15,617 bases of DNA. Source: Microcaldota archaeon. GTDB lineage: Archaea; Micrarchaeota; Micrarchaeia; Micrarchaeales; Micrarchaeaceae. The position numbers and the translations under genes are program-made. Where the stretch lies: contig JAJZXZ010000004.1 of NCBI GenBank assembly GCA_021806185.1, forward strand, positions 1 through 15,617. The letters are read 5' to 3'. Shown in pieces: positions 7,676 to 13,187 of the stretch; the stretch's first letter is position 1, and each line of letters begins with the position of its first letter. The notes under the pieces were generated by a model, which did not search any database, was not told the DNA's origin, and saw only the letters and a list, made by a program, of their open reading frames with translations.

Positions 7676-8671
7676 TCACACGAATCCAGGGGTGTAGCTC
7701 TCGCCGCTCCCGTTTATGAATACTGTATAGGTAGCGCCGACGAAGGTGCTGTTCTCGCCGCTGCCGCCGTTAGACAGCCATACCATTATCGTGTACTCTC
7801 CGGCGCCGTACTGCGATACCTGCTTGTCGATGTTGAAAGAGATCGAAAAAGACTGCCCGTTTATCAGGTACCTGTTTGCATCTATAGTCTCAATTCCCTG
7901 GTAGTAATACAGGGGGCTGCTCGCCACTCCTGCTATCTCCTGCCCATAGCTGTAAGAGCTTGTGTTCCACAGCTGGGCTACGCTCATGTTGCTCACCGGG
8001 GCATCGTAAGAAACCAGCACTTGAGATATGCTGTAGCCGTTTTGCGCGCTCCCTGAGAGCGAGACGTCGCCGTTCGAATACATCGGCGTGCCACCGCTCC
8101 ATGTTGTGTAGTTGTCTATGAAGTCCTCAACAAGGTAGACGGTGCTTGAGTTGTACGCTACGCCTATGCTCACCTGGTTGTGGTTGGGATTTAGTATGTT
8201 GTACCTGTGGCCATTGTTGCAGCACTGCGAGTCGTTGTAGAGCATGCTGTCCTCCATACTCCTTATCGCAGAGTAGACGTTTATCGTGCCGCGGCAGCCG
8301 AAGATGCCGCAGGATTCGTTCCGTATATATGCGACATTCTCTTCTACGGCGCCCCTGCCGCCGAGCAGCGTGTATCTCATGTAAGGTTTCATCCCGTAGA
8401 TGTCCCAATGGCTCAGGTAGCCGTACTGGAGCATGCTCTCCGCGTGCTGCGGGCCGGACTGCTCCCCTGACAGGCTCACATTCTGCAGCCCGTACGACGA
8501 GCGTACCTGGTTTATCAGCGAGAGCGCGTACAGCACAGGCTGGCTTGCGTTTGATGGACCTGCCGTGCTGGTCTGCATGGTTGTGTTGCCGGTATAATTA
8601 GAAGTCACAAGCGTAGTGCTGCCCGGTTGTGGCACGCCAGGTGGCATCAAGCCATGGATTCCTGGGAGCAT
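7676..8671 (-). CDS. Secreted or membrane-anchored CAP-domain (SCP/PR1-like) protein
   Basis: A 331-residue in-frame product with a CAP domain at about 46-190. Conserved CAP residues are visible: H76 in GPQHAESML, H88 in YLSHWDIYG, E110-N112 in VEENVAYI and H155 in NNGHRYNIL, followed by VSIGVAY. Cysteines 121, 126, 150 and 151 could form disulphides. There are about a dozen N-x-S/T sequons and a Ser/Thr/Asn-rich N-terminal linker, suiting an exported glycosylated protein. Residues 200-331 are beta-rich and of unknown fold. The ATG at 8671 is the first in-frame start, but the frame stays open upstream and encodes a strong membrane anchor (see the next entry), so the real protein is probably longer. 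CAP proteins act outside the cell; prokaryotic roles are poorly defined. Confidence 0.82.
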   Translation of the reverse strand: MLPGIHGLMPPGVPQPGSTTLVTSNYTGNTTMQTSTAGPSNASQPVLYALSLINQVRSSYGLQNVSLSGEQSGPQHAESMLQYGYLSHWDIYGMKPYMRYTLLGGRGAVEENVAYIRNESCGIFGCRGTINVYSAIRSMEDSMLYNDSQCCNNGHRYNILNPNHNQVSIGVAYNSSTVYLVEDFIDNYTTWSGGTPMYSNGDVSLSGSAQNGYSISQVLVSYDAPVSNMSVAQLWNTSSYSYGQEIAGVASSPLYYYQGIETIDANRYLINGQSFSISFNIDKQVSQYGAGEYTIMVWLSNGGSGENSTFVGATYTVFINGSGESYTPGFV

Positions 8672-8754
8672 GCCGTTGTAATAGAGATAGAAAAGCGCAA
8701 ACGCTATGAGGAACCCTATTACGATACCGGCTATGAGCCCTGCTGCCGTTCCAT
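8672..8754 (-). other. N-terminal anchor segment of the CAP protein, lacking an in-frame start
   Basis: Directly upstream of ATG 8671 the CAP frame stays open to a TGA at 8759-8761 and encodes a classic hydrophobic segment, GLIAGIVIGFLIAFALFYLY, followed by YNG. No ATG, GTG or TTG exists in this stretch. An ATG at 8754, next to GAGGTG (8755-8760), is in another frame and reads MERQQGS before a stop. Joining it to the CAP frame needs a -1 shift (or one extra G) at the CAGGG run near 8738-8740, giving MERQQ-GLIAGIV. A sequencing error, a real mutation, programmed shifting or a non-AUG start are all possible. Confidence 0.6.
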
Positions 8755-8780
8755 CACCTCACATAAGCTTCATTAATGCG

Positions 8781-8790
8781 TAATTTAGAG
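8781..8790 (-). promoter_or_regulatory. TATA-like box for the CAP gene
   Basis: The minus strand reads CTCTAAATTA, centred about 31 bases before the ATG at 8754. This supports transcription starting near 8760 and thus translation beginning near 8754, upstream of the in-frame ATG at 8671. Confidence 0.4.
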
Positions 8791-8826
8791 GTTGCGTTTT
8801 CCATTGGGATTCATAAGATTCAGGCA

Positions 8827-8843
8827 GATTAATAAAGATTTAA
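8827..8843 (+). promoter_or_regulatory. TATA region for dcd
   Basis: The stretch GATTAATAAAGATTTAA lies 24-39 bases before the dcd ATG. Depending on which A/T core is used, the transcript is leaderless or has a leader of under 12 bases. Confidence 0.5.
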
Positions 8844-8865
8844 TGCGCATGCGTTGCGTGGTAGC

Positions 8866-9429
8866 ATGATACTTTCAGATTATGACCTGATGAACGCGAT
8901 AAGGAGCAAGCGCATAGTGATAAGGCCTTTCGAAAAGGAGACGCTGCGCGAGAACGGCATAGACCTGCGCATAACAGACCAGGTCGCGCACCACAACGAA
9001 TTCGAGGAGGGGTTCGTCCTCGACCCTGCAAACCCCGAGCATGTCAGCAGCGCGTACAGGATAATCAAGAGGGCAAAGAACATAGTGATAGGCTCGAAGG
9101 AGCAGGTCCTGCTCTCGACAAACGAGTATGTGGAGCTTCCTGACGACGTGATGGGGTTCGTGGAGATAAGGAGCACCTGGGCGAGGCACGGCCTCTCGAT
9201 GCCACCCACCATAATAGACGCGGGCTTCAAGGGCGACATAACGCTTGAGGTGATAAACAACGCGCCGTACGCGATAGCGCTGAGGCCGAAGCAGAGGCTC
9301 GCGCACATAATATTTGAGAAGATAAACAACCGTGTAGAGAGTGTCTATTCGGGCAGATACCTGGGCCAGCGCGGTGTCAGGATACCCAAAGTAATAAAGT
9401 GGGAGTCGCCATCAAGCAAGGACAGATAG
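8866..9429 (+). CDS. dcd: dCTP deaminase
   Basis: This enzyme deaminates dCTP to dUTP, feeding dUMP to thymidylate synthesis and clearing dCTP. The 187-residue product carries the family core VEIRSTWARHGL (99-110), IIDAGFKGDITLEVINN (116-132) with catalytic E128, and a C-terminal YSGRYLGQRG (161-170) nucleotide-lid motif. NGIDLRI near residue 30 is also typical. Homotrimeric in the family. ATG 8866 is preferred to the TTG at 8854: it matches family N-termini (MILSDYDL) and the TATA spacing. Some archaeal homologues are bifunctional dCTP deaminase/dUTPases; which type this is cannot be decided here. The thymidylate kinase gene lies just beyond a tRNA on the other strand, a related step of dTTP synthesis. 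Confidence 0.95.
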   Translation: MILSDYDLMNAIRSKRIVIRPFEKETLRENGIDLRITDQVAHHNEFEEGFVLDPANPEHVSSAYRIIKRAKNIVIGSKEQVLLSTNEYVELPDDVMGFVEIRSTWARHGLSMPPTIIDAGFKGDITLEVINNAPYAIALRPKQRLAHIIFEKINNRVESVYSGRYLGQRGVRIPKVIKWESPSSKDR

Positions 9430-9439
9430 CTAGCATACC

Positions 9440-9444
9440 TTTTT
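9440..9444 (+). terminator. T-tract after dcd
   Basis: A five-T run occurs 11 bases after the dcd stop, with another TTTT run at about 9466-9469. Archaeal termination (intrinsic or aCPSF1-dependent) uses such U-rich ends, and no strong hairpin precedes it. The next gene is on the opposite strand. Confidence 0.4.
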
Positions 9445-9472
9445 CTGGCTCAAGTCGATTGTAGGTTTTCGC

Positions 9473-9547
9473 TGCTCCCCCCGGGATTCGAACCCGGGTT
9501 CTAGGGTTGAAAGCCCTATGTCCTTGGCCGGACTAGACGAAGGGAGC
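9473..9547 (-). tRNA. tRNA-Glu (anticodon UUC)
   Basis: A 75-base cloverleaf folds on the minus strand. Acceptor GCTCCCT pairs with GGGGAGC (one T-G pair), discriminator A. D arm: GTCT/GGAC with an 11-base loop containing GG. Anticodon arm: TAGGG/CCCTA with loop CTTTCAA, giving anticodon TTC. Variable loop GAAC. T arm: CCGGG/CCCGG with loop TTCGAAT. There is no intron and no encoded CCA. Identity Glu follows from the UUC anticodon. It decodes GAA (and probably GAG). Confidence 0.97.
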
Positions 9548-9563
9548 TCGTTAGAAATAGGAA

Positions 9564-9576
9564 ATCAGATTATTAA
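9564..9576 (-). promoter_or_regulatory. TATA-like element for tRNA-Glu
   Basis: The minus strand reads CTTAATAATCTGA, centred about 23 bases before the tRNA 5' end and overlapping the tmk stop codon. The tRNA could also be read through from tmk. Confidence 0.4.
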
Positions 9577-10190
9577 GATATGTGTCTTGATACCTCTTCC
9601 ATTACCCTGCTGTGCACTTCGTCTGCACTCGCAGCGGCATCTATAACTCTGATGTCTCCCCACTGCAGCCTCGGCAGCCTAGCCAGCTTCATATATCCCT
9701 CCCTGACCTTTTTCTGGAGTTCTATGTTCTCGAACCTCTCTGGCCTCTTGTTACTGGTCTCAATCCTCTCAGCGGCAACCTCTGCAGGGAGATCGAATAT
9801 GAGGGTTAATGAAGGTTTGGGGAATAGCGTCCAATTCACGTGCAGGAACTCCCCCATGTCCAGGCCGAACGCATACGCATATGCTGCAGTTGAATGATAA
9901 TACTTGTCGCATATGATTGTGCTTCCGTTTGCGAGCCGCGGTTCTATTACCTGCAATACATGCTGTGATCTGTCCGCAGTGAAAACAAGCTGCATTGTGC
10001 GCGGATCCAAGTTCCCTCCGGCCGCTTTCAGGTCATTCCTTATTATCGCACCAATGCCGTTATTTGTGGACTCGCTGGTCAGCACGGCAGGGTGGCCTTT
10101 CCTAAGCAGCTCATCGAAGAGAATCTTTGCCTGGGTGCTCTTCCCAGAGCCGTCTATTCCCTCTATGGCTATCAGCTTTCCACTTGCCAT
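9573..10190 (-). CDS. tmk: Thymidylate (dTMP) kinase
   Basis: This enzyme phosphorylates dTMP to dTDP with ATP. The 205-residue product starts with a textbook P-loop, IEGIDGSGKSTQ (9-20). Further family features are LVFTADRSQHV (68-78), the DKYYHSTAAYAY segment (95-106) in place of the usual DRYxxSxxAYQ, LIFDLPAEVAAERI, and a basic lid region NKRPERFENIELQKKVREGY. The usual TREP motif is replaced by LTSESTNN. The start at ATG 10190 is set by an excellent GGAGGTG (10196-10202) with five-base spacing. A TATA box near 10245 implies a leader of about 25-30 bases. Length is normal. The changed DRY and TREP positions might alter substrate binding but the fold is clear. Confidence 0.93.
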   Translation of the reverse strand: MASGKLIAIEGIDGSGKSTQAKILFDELLRKGHPAVLTSESTNNGIGAIIRNDLKAAGGNLDPRTMQLVFTADRSQHVLQVIEPRLANGSTIICDKYYHSTAAYAYAFGLDMGEFLHVNWTLFPKPSLTLIFDLPAEVAAERIETSNKRPERFENIELQKKVREGYMKLARLPRLQWGDIRVIDAAASADEVHSRVMEEVSRHIS

Positions 10191-10239
10191 CTACGCACCT
10201 CCGATTGGCCGGCTTGCACAACAATAGCGAGGCGCGGCT

Positions 10240-10251
10240 ATTTAATATCCA
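10240..10251 (-). promoter_or_regulatory. TATA box for tmk
   Basis: The minus strand reads TGGATATTAAATAG, about 55 bases before the tmk ATG. Transcription would start near 10220, leaving a leader that includes the GGAGGTG site. Confidence 0.55.
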
Positions 10252-10274
10252 TGCATGGCGTGTAGGGCGTTTTG

Positions 10275-10562
10275 CTACTTAGAGAGGTCTGTCACTTCTG
10301 GGCTCGCTGCGCTCTCCTGCCTGTTGGACTGCCCGGAGCCTGACACCAAGACTACATCTCCTATGTTCTTGACGTTCTTGAAAAGCACGCTCTTCTGCTG
10401 GAGTATCTTCCTTACCTCTGCCTTGTCTGAGCTCCTCCACTCCTGCATCAGCAGCCTGCTAACCTCCCCCCTCTCAAGGTCGACTATAGCATCCCTAACC
10501 TCGCCGAGGTACTGCCCATTGTCCCCGTATATGTCCATGCTGTATATCTCGCTGATCTTCAT
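10275..10562 (-). CDS. PRC-barrel domain protein
   Basis: A 95-residue cytoplasmic protein. Residues 1-75 match the archaeal PRC-barrel family: MKISEIYSMDIYGDNGQYLGE, then VRDAIVDLERGEVSRLLMQ and, near the end, VLFKNVKNIGDVVLV. A polar, probably disordered tail follows (SGSGQSNRQESAASPE). PRC-barrels occur in RNA processing (RimM) and photosystem proteins. Small archaeal versions have been tied to cell-division proteins (CdpB group) and RNA metabolism, but nothing in this sequence chooses between these. ATG 10562 follows a TATA box by about 34 bases. It is divergent from TFB. Confidence 0.82.
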   Translation of the reverse strand: MKISEIYSMDIYGDNGQYLGEVRDAIVDLERGEVSRLLMQEWRSSDKAEVRKILQQKSVLFKNVKNIGDVVLVSGSGQSNRQESAASPEVTDLSK

Positions 10563-10587
10563 CTAATCGCCAGCATTCCCTCGTATG

Positions 10588-10604
10588 GTATGCTTAAATA
10601 TCTT
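10588..10604 (-). promoter_or_regulatory. TATA box for the PRC-barrel gene
   Basis: The minus strand reads CAAGATATTTAAGCATA, centred about 34 bases before ATG 10562. The core is nearly palindromic, so it might also drive transcription toward the plus strand. Confidence 0.6.
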
Positions 10605-10686
10605 GTGCATGCGGCTATTGACTGGAAGTGCAGGCCGTGCCGGCTATCCGTGCCGCCCGCGCGCGGGTTTTACCGAGAGCAGCATA

Positions 10687-10704
10687 CCGGAAGGTTTAAA
10701 TATC
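10687..10704 (+). promoter_or_regulatory. BRE and TATA box for TFB
   Basis: CCGGAAGG, a purine-rich BRE-like element, is directly followed by TTTAAATATC. This is the best-looking promoter in the window. The predicted start is near 10725-10730, leaving a leader of about 70 bases before ATG 10799. Confidence 0.7.
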
Positions 10705-10752
10705 TATTTGTTCAGTATATTAGTGGCTAATTTTAGTAAAATTTAAAAAAGT

Positions 10753-10779
10753 TCCTGTTTCCTCAAAACGAAACCAGGA
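10753..10779 (+). promoter_or_regulatory. Hairpin in the TFB leader
   Basis: TCCTGTTTC (10753-10761) pairs with GAAACCAGGA (10770-10779) with one bulged C and an eight-base loop. It lies about 10 bases before the GGTG ribosome site (10789-10792). A TTTTAGTAAAA palindrome (10731-10741) lies just upstream, near the predicted start. A regulatory role is inferred. Confidence 0.4.
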
Positions 10780-10798
10780 CGTGTAGACGGTGAAAACG

Positions 10799-11917
10799 AT
10801 GGCAGCAAAAAGGCATACCAAGAGTAAATCATCCAAGGAGACTCGTCAAATAGCAACTAGAAGGATAGTAGTGAGTGACAACAAGCTTAACATAGAGGAT
10901 AGCTCCATTAGGAGGCCGCGCGGCAGGCCGAAGAGCAATTTCGGCGAAAGCGCATACCTGCCAGGGCCCCAGCTGCCCGGCATGCCTGGAGGCGAACCGG
11001 AATCGCAGGAGGTACAGAGGAAATGCCCGAGCTGCGGCTCGATAGACATAATATTCGACAGCGAGCGTGGGGAGCGCGTCTGCAACAACTGCGGCCTTGT
11101 GATAGAGGAGAATGCGACAGACTCCGGCCCGGAATGGAGGGCTTTCGACGCTGACCAGAGGAACGCACGCGCAAGGACCGGCGCGCCGATAAAGTACGCT
11201 AAGCCGAACAGGGGCCTTGTAACAGAGATAGACCTCTACAACAAGGACATACGCGGAGTGAGGATACCGTCCAAGAGGCAGGCGCAGCTCTACCGCATGA
11301 GGAAATGGCACAAGAGGGCGAGCATATCCAGCTCCAGCGAGAGAAACTACCTGATAGCCCTGCCGGAGCTCAATAGGGTGTCAAGCTATCTCGGGCTGCC
11401 GGAAAACATACGCGAGAACGCAGCGCTCCTTTACAGGAAGTGCGTGCAGAGCAACATGATAAGGGGAAGGCCCATAGAGACGGTTGTGCAGGCGGTCATA
11501 TACGCAGCTTGCAGGAGCGCAGGCATGCCTAGGACTCTTGATGAGATATCGAGCATATCCGGGCTGCCGAAGAAGGAGATCGGCCGCGCTTACAGGGTCA
11601 TATCCCACGAGCTTGGCCTCAAGATACCGCTTACGGATCCGATAAGCTACGTGCCGAGATACGTGAACTCGCTCAAGCTTAGCGGGGAGGCTCAGGAGAA
11701 ATCCGTCGAGCTGCTCAGGCAGGCGATGAGGAAAGGGCTCGTATCCGGAAGGAGCCCGACAGGAGTTAGCGCAGCAGCGGTGTACATAGCAGGCGCGCTT
11801 TGCGGCGAGAGACGCACCCAGAAGGAGGTCGCCGATGTCGCGGGCGTGACAGAAGTTACGATAAGGAACAGGTACAGGGAGCTGAAGGACCAGCTCAACA
11901 TCGATGTGAACCTCTGA
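10799..11917 (+). CDS. tfb: Transcription initiation factor B with an AT-hook N-terminal extension
   Basis: TFB joins TBP at the promoter and recruits RNA polymerase. The 372-residue product has a zinc ribbon at 74-100 (C76, C79, C95, C98), a B-reader/linker region around SGPEWRAFDADQRNARARTG, and two cyclin repeats (about 170-265 and 270-365); GLPKKEIGRAYRVI and VAGVTEVTIRNRYRE are typical recognition helices. Unlike standard TFBs, where the ribbon starts near residue 10, there is a basic, low-complexity extension of about 73 residues holding RRPRGRPKS (38-46), an AT-hook core. ATG 10799 is chosen because GGTG lies six bases upstream; the GTG at 10790 would overlap that site. Other TFB genes may exist outside the window. 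Confidence 0.95.
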   Translation: MAAKRHTKSKSSKETRQIATRRIVVSDNKLNIEDSSIRRPRGRPKSNFGESAYLPGPQLPGMPGGEPESQEVQRKCPSCGSIDIIFDSERGERVCNNCGLVIEENATDSGPEWRAFDADQRNARARTGAPIKYAKPNRGLVTEIDLYNKDIRGVRIPSKRQAQLYRMRKWHKRASISSSSERNYLIALPELNRVSSYLGLPENIRENAALLYRKCVQSNMIRGRPIETVVQAVIYAACRSAGMPRTLDEISSISGLPKKEIGRAYRVISHELGLKIPLTDPISYVPRYVNSLKLSGEAQEKSVELLRQAMRKGLVSGRSPTGVSAAAVYIAGALCGERRTQKEVADVAGVTEVTIRNRYRELKDQLNIDVNL

Positions 11918-11938
11918 GTTGGATTTCCAGCCCGGATC

Positions 11939-11948
11939 TTTTCCTTTT
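11939..11948 (+). terminator. T-rich terminator after TFB
   Basis: TTTTCCTTTT lies about 22 bases after the TFB stop. A CGCTGC/GCAGCG inverted repeat (11949-11954 with 11977-11982) follows it rather than preceding it, so this is a U-tract type end, not a bacterial-style hairpin. Confidence 0.5.
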
Positions 11949-12038
11949 CGCTGCAGCTGCGCATTGCACTTGACAGGCAGCGCGAGTCCTTTCGGTCATG
12001 TTAGACATATGGCGAATTTTCTGGAATCTGCAGAGCAG

Positions 12039-12050
12039 CTTTAAATAATC
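12039..12050 (+). promoter_or_regulatory. TATA box for the TRAM gene
   Basis: CTTTAAATAATC is centred near 12044. Transcription should begin near 12070, leaving about 70 bases of leader before ATG 12141. Confidence 0.6.
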
Positions 12051-12073
12051 TGCTGTCAAAATTTCTCCAAGGG

Positions 12074-12134
12074 TTAAGTGGAAGGTAGTTCACTCTGGCG
12101 AGACTACAACCACGGATGGATCACTTAAAGGGTG
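12074..12134 (+). promoter_or_regulatory. Structured 5' leader of the TRAM gene
   Basis: The leader can fold as GTGG/CCAC (12078-12081 with 12110-12113), an AAG/AA internal loop, GTAGT/ACTAC (12085-12089 with 12103-12107), a TCA bulge, then CTC/GAG closing a TGGC loop. Alternatively TTAAGTG (12074-12080) pairs exactly with CACTTAA (12122-12128), which overlaps the first helix and ends two bases before the GGGTG ribosome site (12130-12134). This is drawn by hand; no known riboswitch family is recognised. Confidence 0.45.
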
Positions 12135-12140
12135 TAGAGA

Positions 12141-12383
12141 ATGGACGAGACGGAATTCGTAGAGGAGGGGGGAGTATATGACCTGCGCGTAAATGCAAAG
12201 GGCGCGCGTGGCGAGGGCATCGGCCGCATAGGGAGCCTTGTTGTCTTTGTGAACAATGCGAAGACAAGGATAGGGAACAACTACAAGGTCAAGGTGACTA
12301 AGGTGCACAGGACCTTCGCTTATGCAGAGCTCAACGGCGGCATGAGAGAGATAATAGGCAACGGAAGCCAACTTGAGTTCTGA
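12141..12383 (+). CDS. Stand-alone TRAM-domain RNA-binding protein
   Basis: An 80-residue protein that is almost only a TRAM domain, a small beta-barrel that binds RNA. Signatures are VEEGGVYDLRVNAKGARGEGIG, with the conserved G-x-G turn, then SLVVFVNNAKTRIGNNYKV and a final VHRTFAYAEL. Archaeal stand-alone TRAM proteins are described as RNA chaperones, including cold-responsive ones in methanogens; applying that here is inference. GGGTG six bases upstream of ATG 12141 sets the start. It sits between TFB and the proteasome gene, with its own promoter and a structured leader. Confidence 0.9.
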   Translation: MDETEFVEEGGVYDLRVNAKGARGEGIGRIGSLVVFVNNAKTRIGNNYKVKVTKVHRTFAYAELNGGMREIIGNGSQLEF

Positions 12384-12399
12384 CGCGGAATCAGATAGC

Positions 12400-12411
12400 C
12401 TTATATACTTA
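12400..12411 (+). promoter_or_regulatory. TATA box for psmB
   Basis: CTTATATACTTA lies 17 bases after the TRAM stop. Its centre near 12405 predicts a start at about 12430, giving a leader of about 68 bases. Confidence 0.6.
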
Positions 12412-12436
12412 ATGGTGTTAACCCTATTGGGCGTGA

Positions 12437-12464
12437 ACTTAAGCATCGAATTCCATGCTTGAGT
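12437..12464 (+). promoter_or_regulatory. Hairpin in the psmB leader
   Basis: ACTTAAGCAT (12437-12446) pairs with ATGCTTGAGT (12455-12464), a 10-pair stem with one T-G pair and an eight-base loop. It lies close to the predicted 5' end of the mRNA and 34 bases before ATG 12499. Role unknown; possibly mRNA stability or protein binding. Confidence 0.45.
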
Positions 12465-12498
12465 GCATTGGTTTATTTCGTTCTCACGGGTCATTTAG

Positions 12499-13134
12499 AT
12501 GAAGTCTGAGTATGTGAAATACCTAAAAGGCACAACCACCATCGGGGTGGTCTGCAGCGACGGAGTAGTGATAGGCGGCGACACGAGGGCCACGATGGGC
12601 AACTTGATAGCGAACTCCGAATCGAGGAAGGTATTCAAGATAGACAACAACCTGGGCATAACCATAGCAGGGGCTGTTGGAGACGCACAGGAGATAATAA
12701 GGATACTCAAGGCGCAGAACGAGATATACAAGATGAATGAGGGCAGGCCGCTCTCCCCAAAATCTGCCATATCCCTGCTTTCGGTAATATTCCAGCAGAA
12801 CAAGATGATGCCGTATATGGTGGCGAACCTTGTAGCAGGATTGGACGGCGATGATCCGCAGCTCTACTCGATCGACCCGTTAGGCGGCGTCACCGAGGAG
12901 TCGAAGTTCGCGTCTGTCGGCAGCGGTTCAGAGACCGCTTTGGGCTACATAGAGGACGCTTACAAGAAGGGAGTGGCCACCAAGGATGCGGTGAAGATGG
13001 TGGCCAAGGCGCTGAGCATAGCGATGAGACGTGACTCAGCGACCGGAGACAGCATGATAGTTGCAGCGATAACAAAGTCCGGCTATACAGAATACAGCGG
13101 AAAGGACATTGAGAAGGTCGTGGCGGCGAAGTAA
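12499..13134 (+). CDS. psmB: Proteasome beta subunit
   Basis: This is the catalytic subunit of the archaeal 20S proteasome. The 211-residue precursor has an 11-residue propeptide ending YLKG, cut to expose T12 as the N-terminal nucleophile (TTTIG). Mature-numbered catalytic residues are all present: Thr1 (T12), Asp17 (D28 in GGDTRAT) and Lys33 (K44 in SRK). The SVGSGSETALGYIED segment and the DSATGDSM loop fit the active-site serine and aspartate region. A GGGT lies eight bases before the ATG. The alpha subunit is not in this window. The aCPSF1 gene follows after 53 bases, a gene pairing seen in other archaea. Confidence 0.97.
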   Translation: MKSEYVKYLKGTTTIGVVCSDGVVIGGDTRATMGNLIANSESRKVFKIDNNLGITIAGAVGDAQEIIRILKAQNEIYKMNEGRPLSPKSAISLLSVIFQQNKMMPYMVANLVAGLDGDDPQLYSIDPLGGVTEESKFASVGSGSETALGYIEDAYKKGVATKDAVKMVAKALSIAMRRDSATGDSMIVAAITKSGYTEYSGKDIEKVVAAK

Positions 13135-13187
13135 GGACCGGCTTGCCGCAATGAAGGAAGCGATCGCAAATACGCTAAGTCCTACCA

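Noticed and set aside
10660..10676. CCCGCGCGCGGG plus TTTT as a bacterial-style terminator
   Set aside because: No plus-strand gene ends upstream of it, and the stem is short; kept only as part of a possible small RNA.
11949..11982. CGCTGC/GCAGCG inverted repeat after TFB as a terminator hairpin
   Set aside because: It follows the T-tract instead of preceding it and has a 22-base loop; the T-tract alone is the better terminator candidate.
11998..12048. Sixteen-codon frame before the TRAM gene
   Set aside because: It overlaps the TATA box and is too short, with no ribosome site.
12090..12494. Minus-strand frame across the TRAM gene and its flanks
   Set aside because: It covers two plus-strand promoters and leaders and the whole TRAM domain; the product has no recognisable features.
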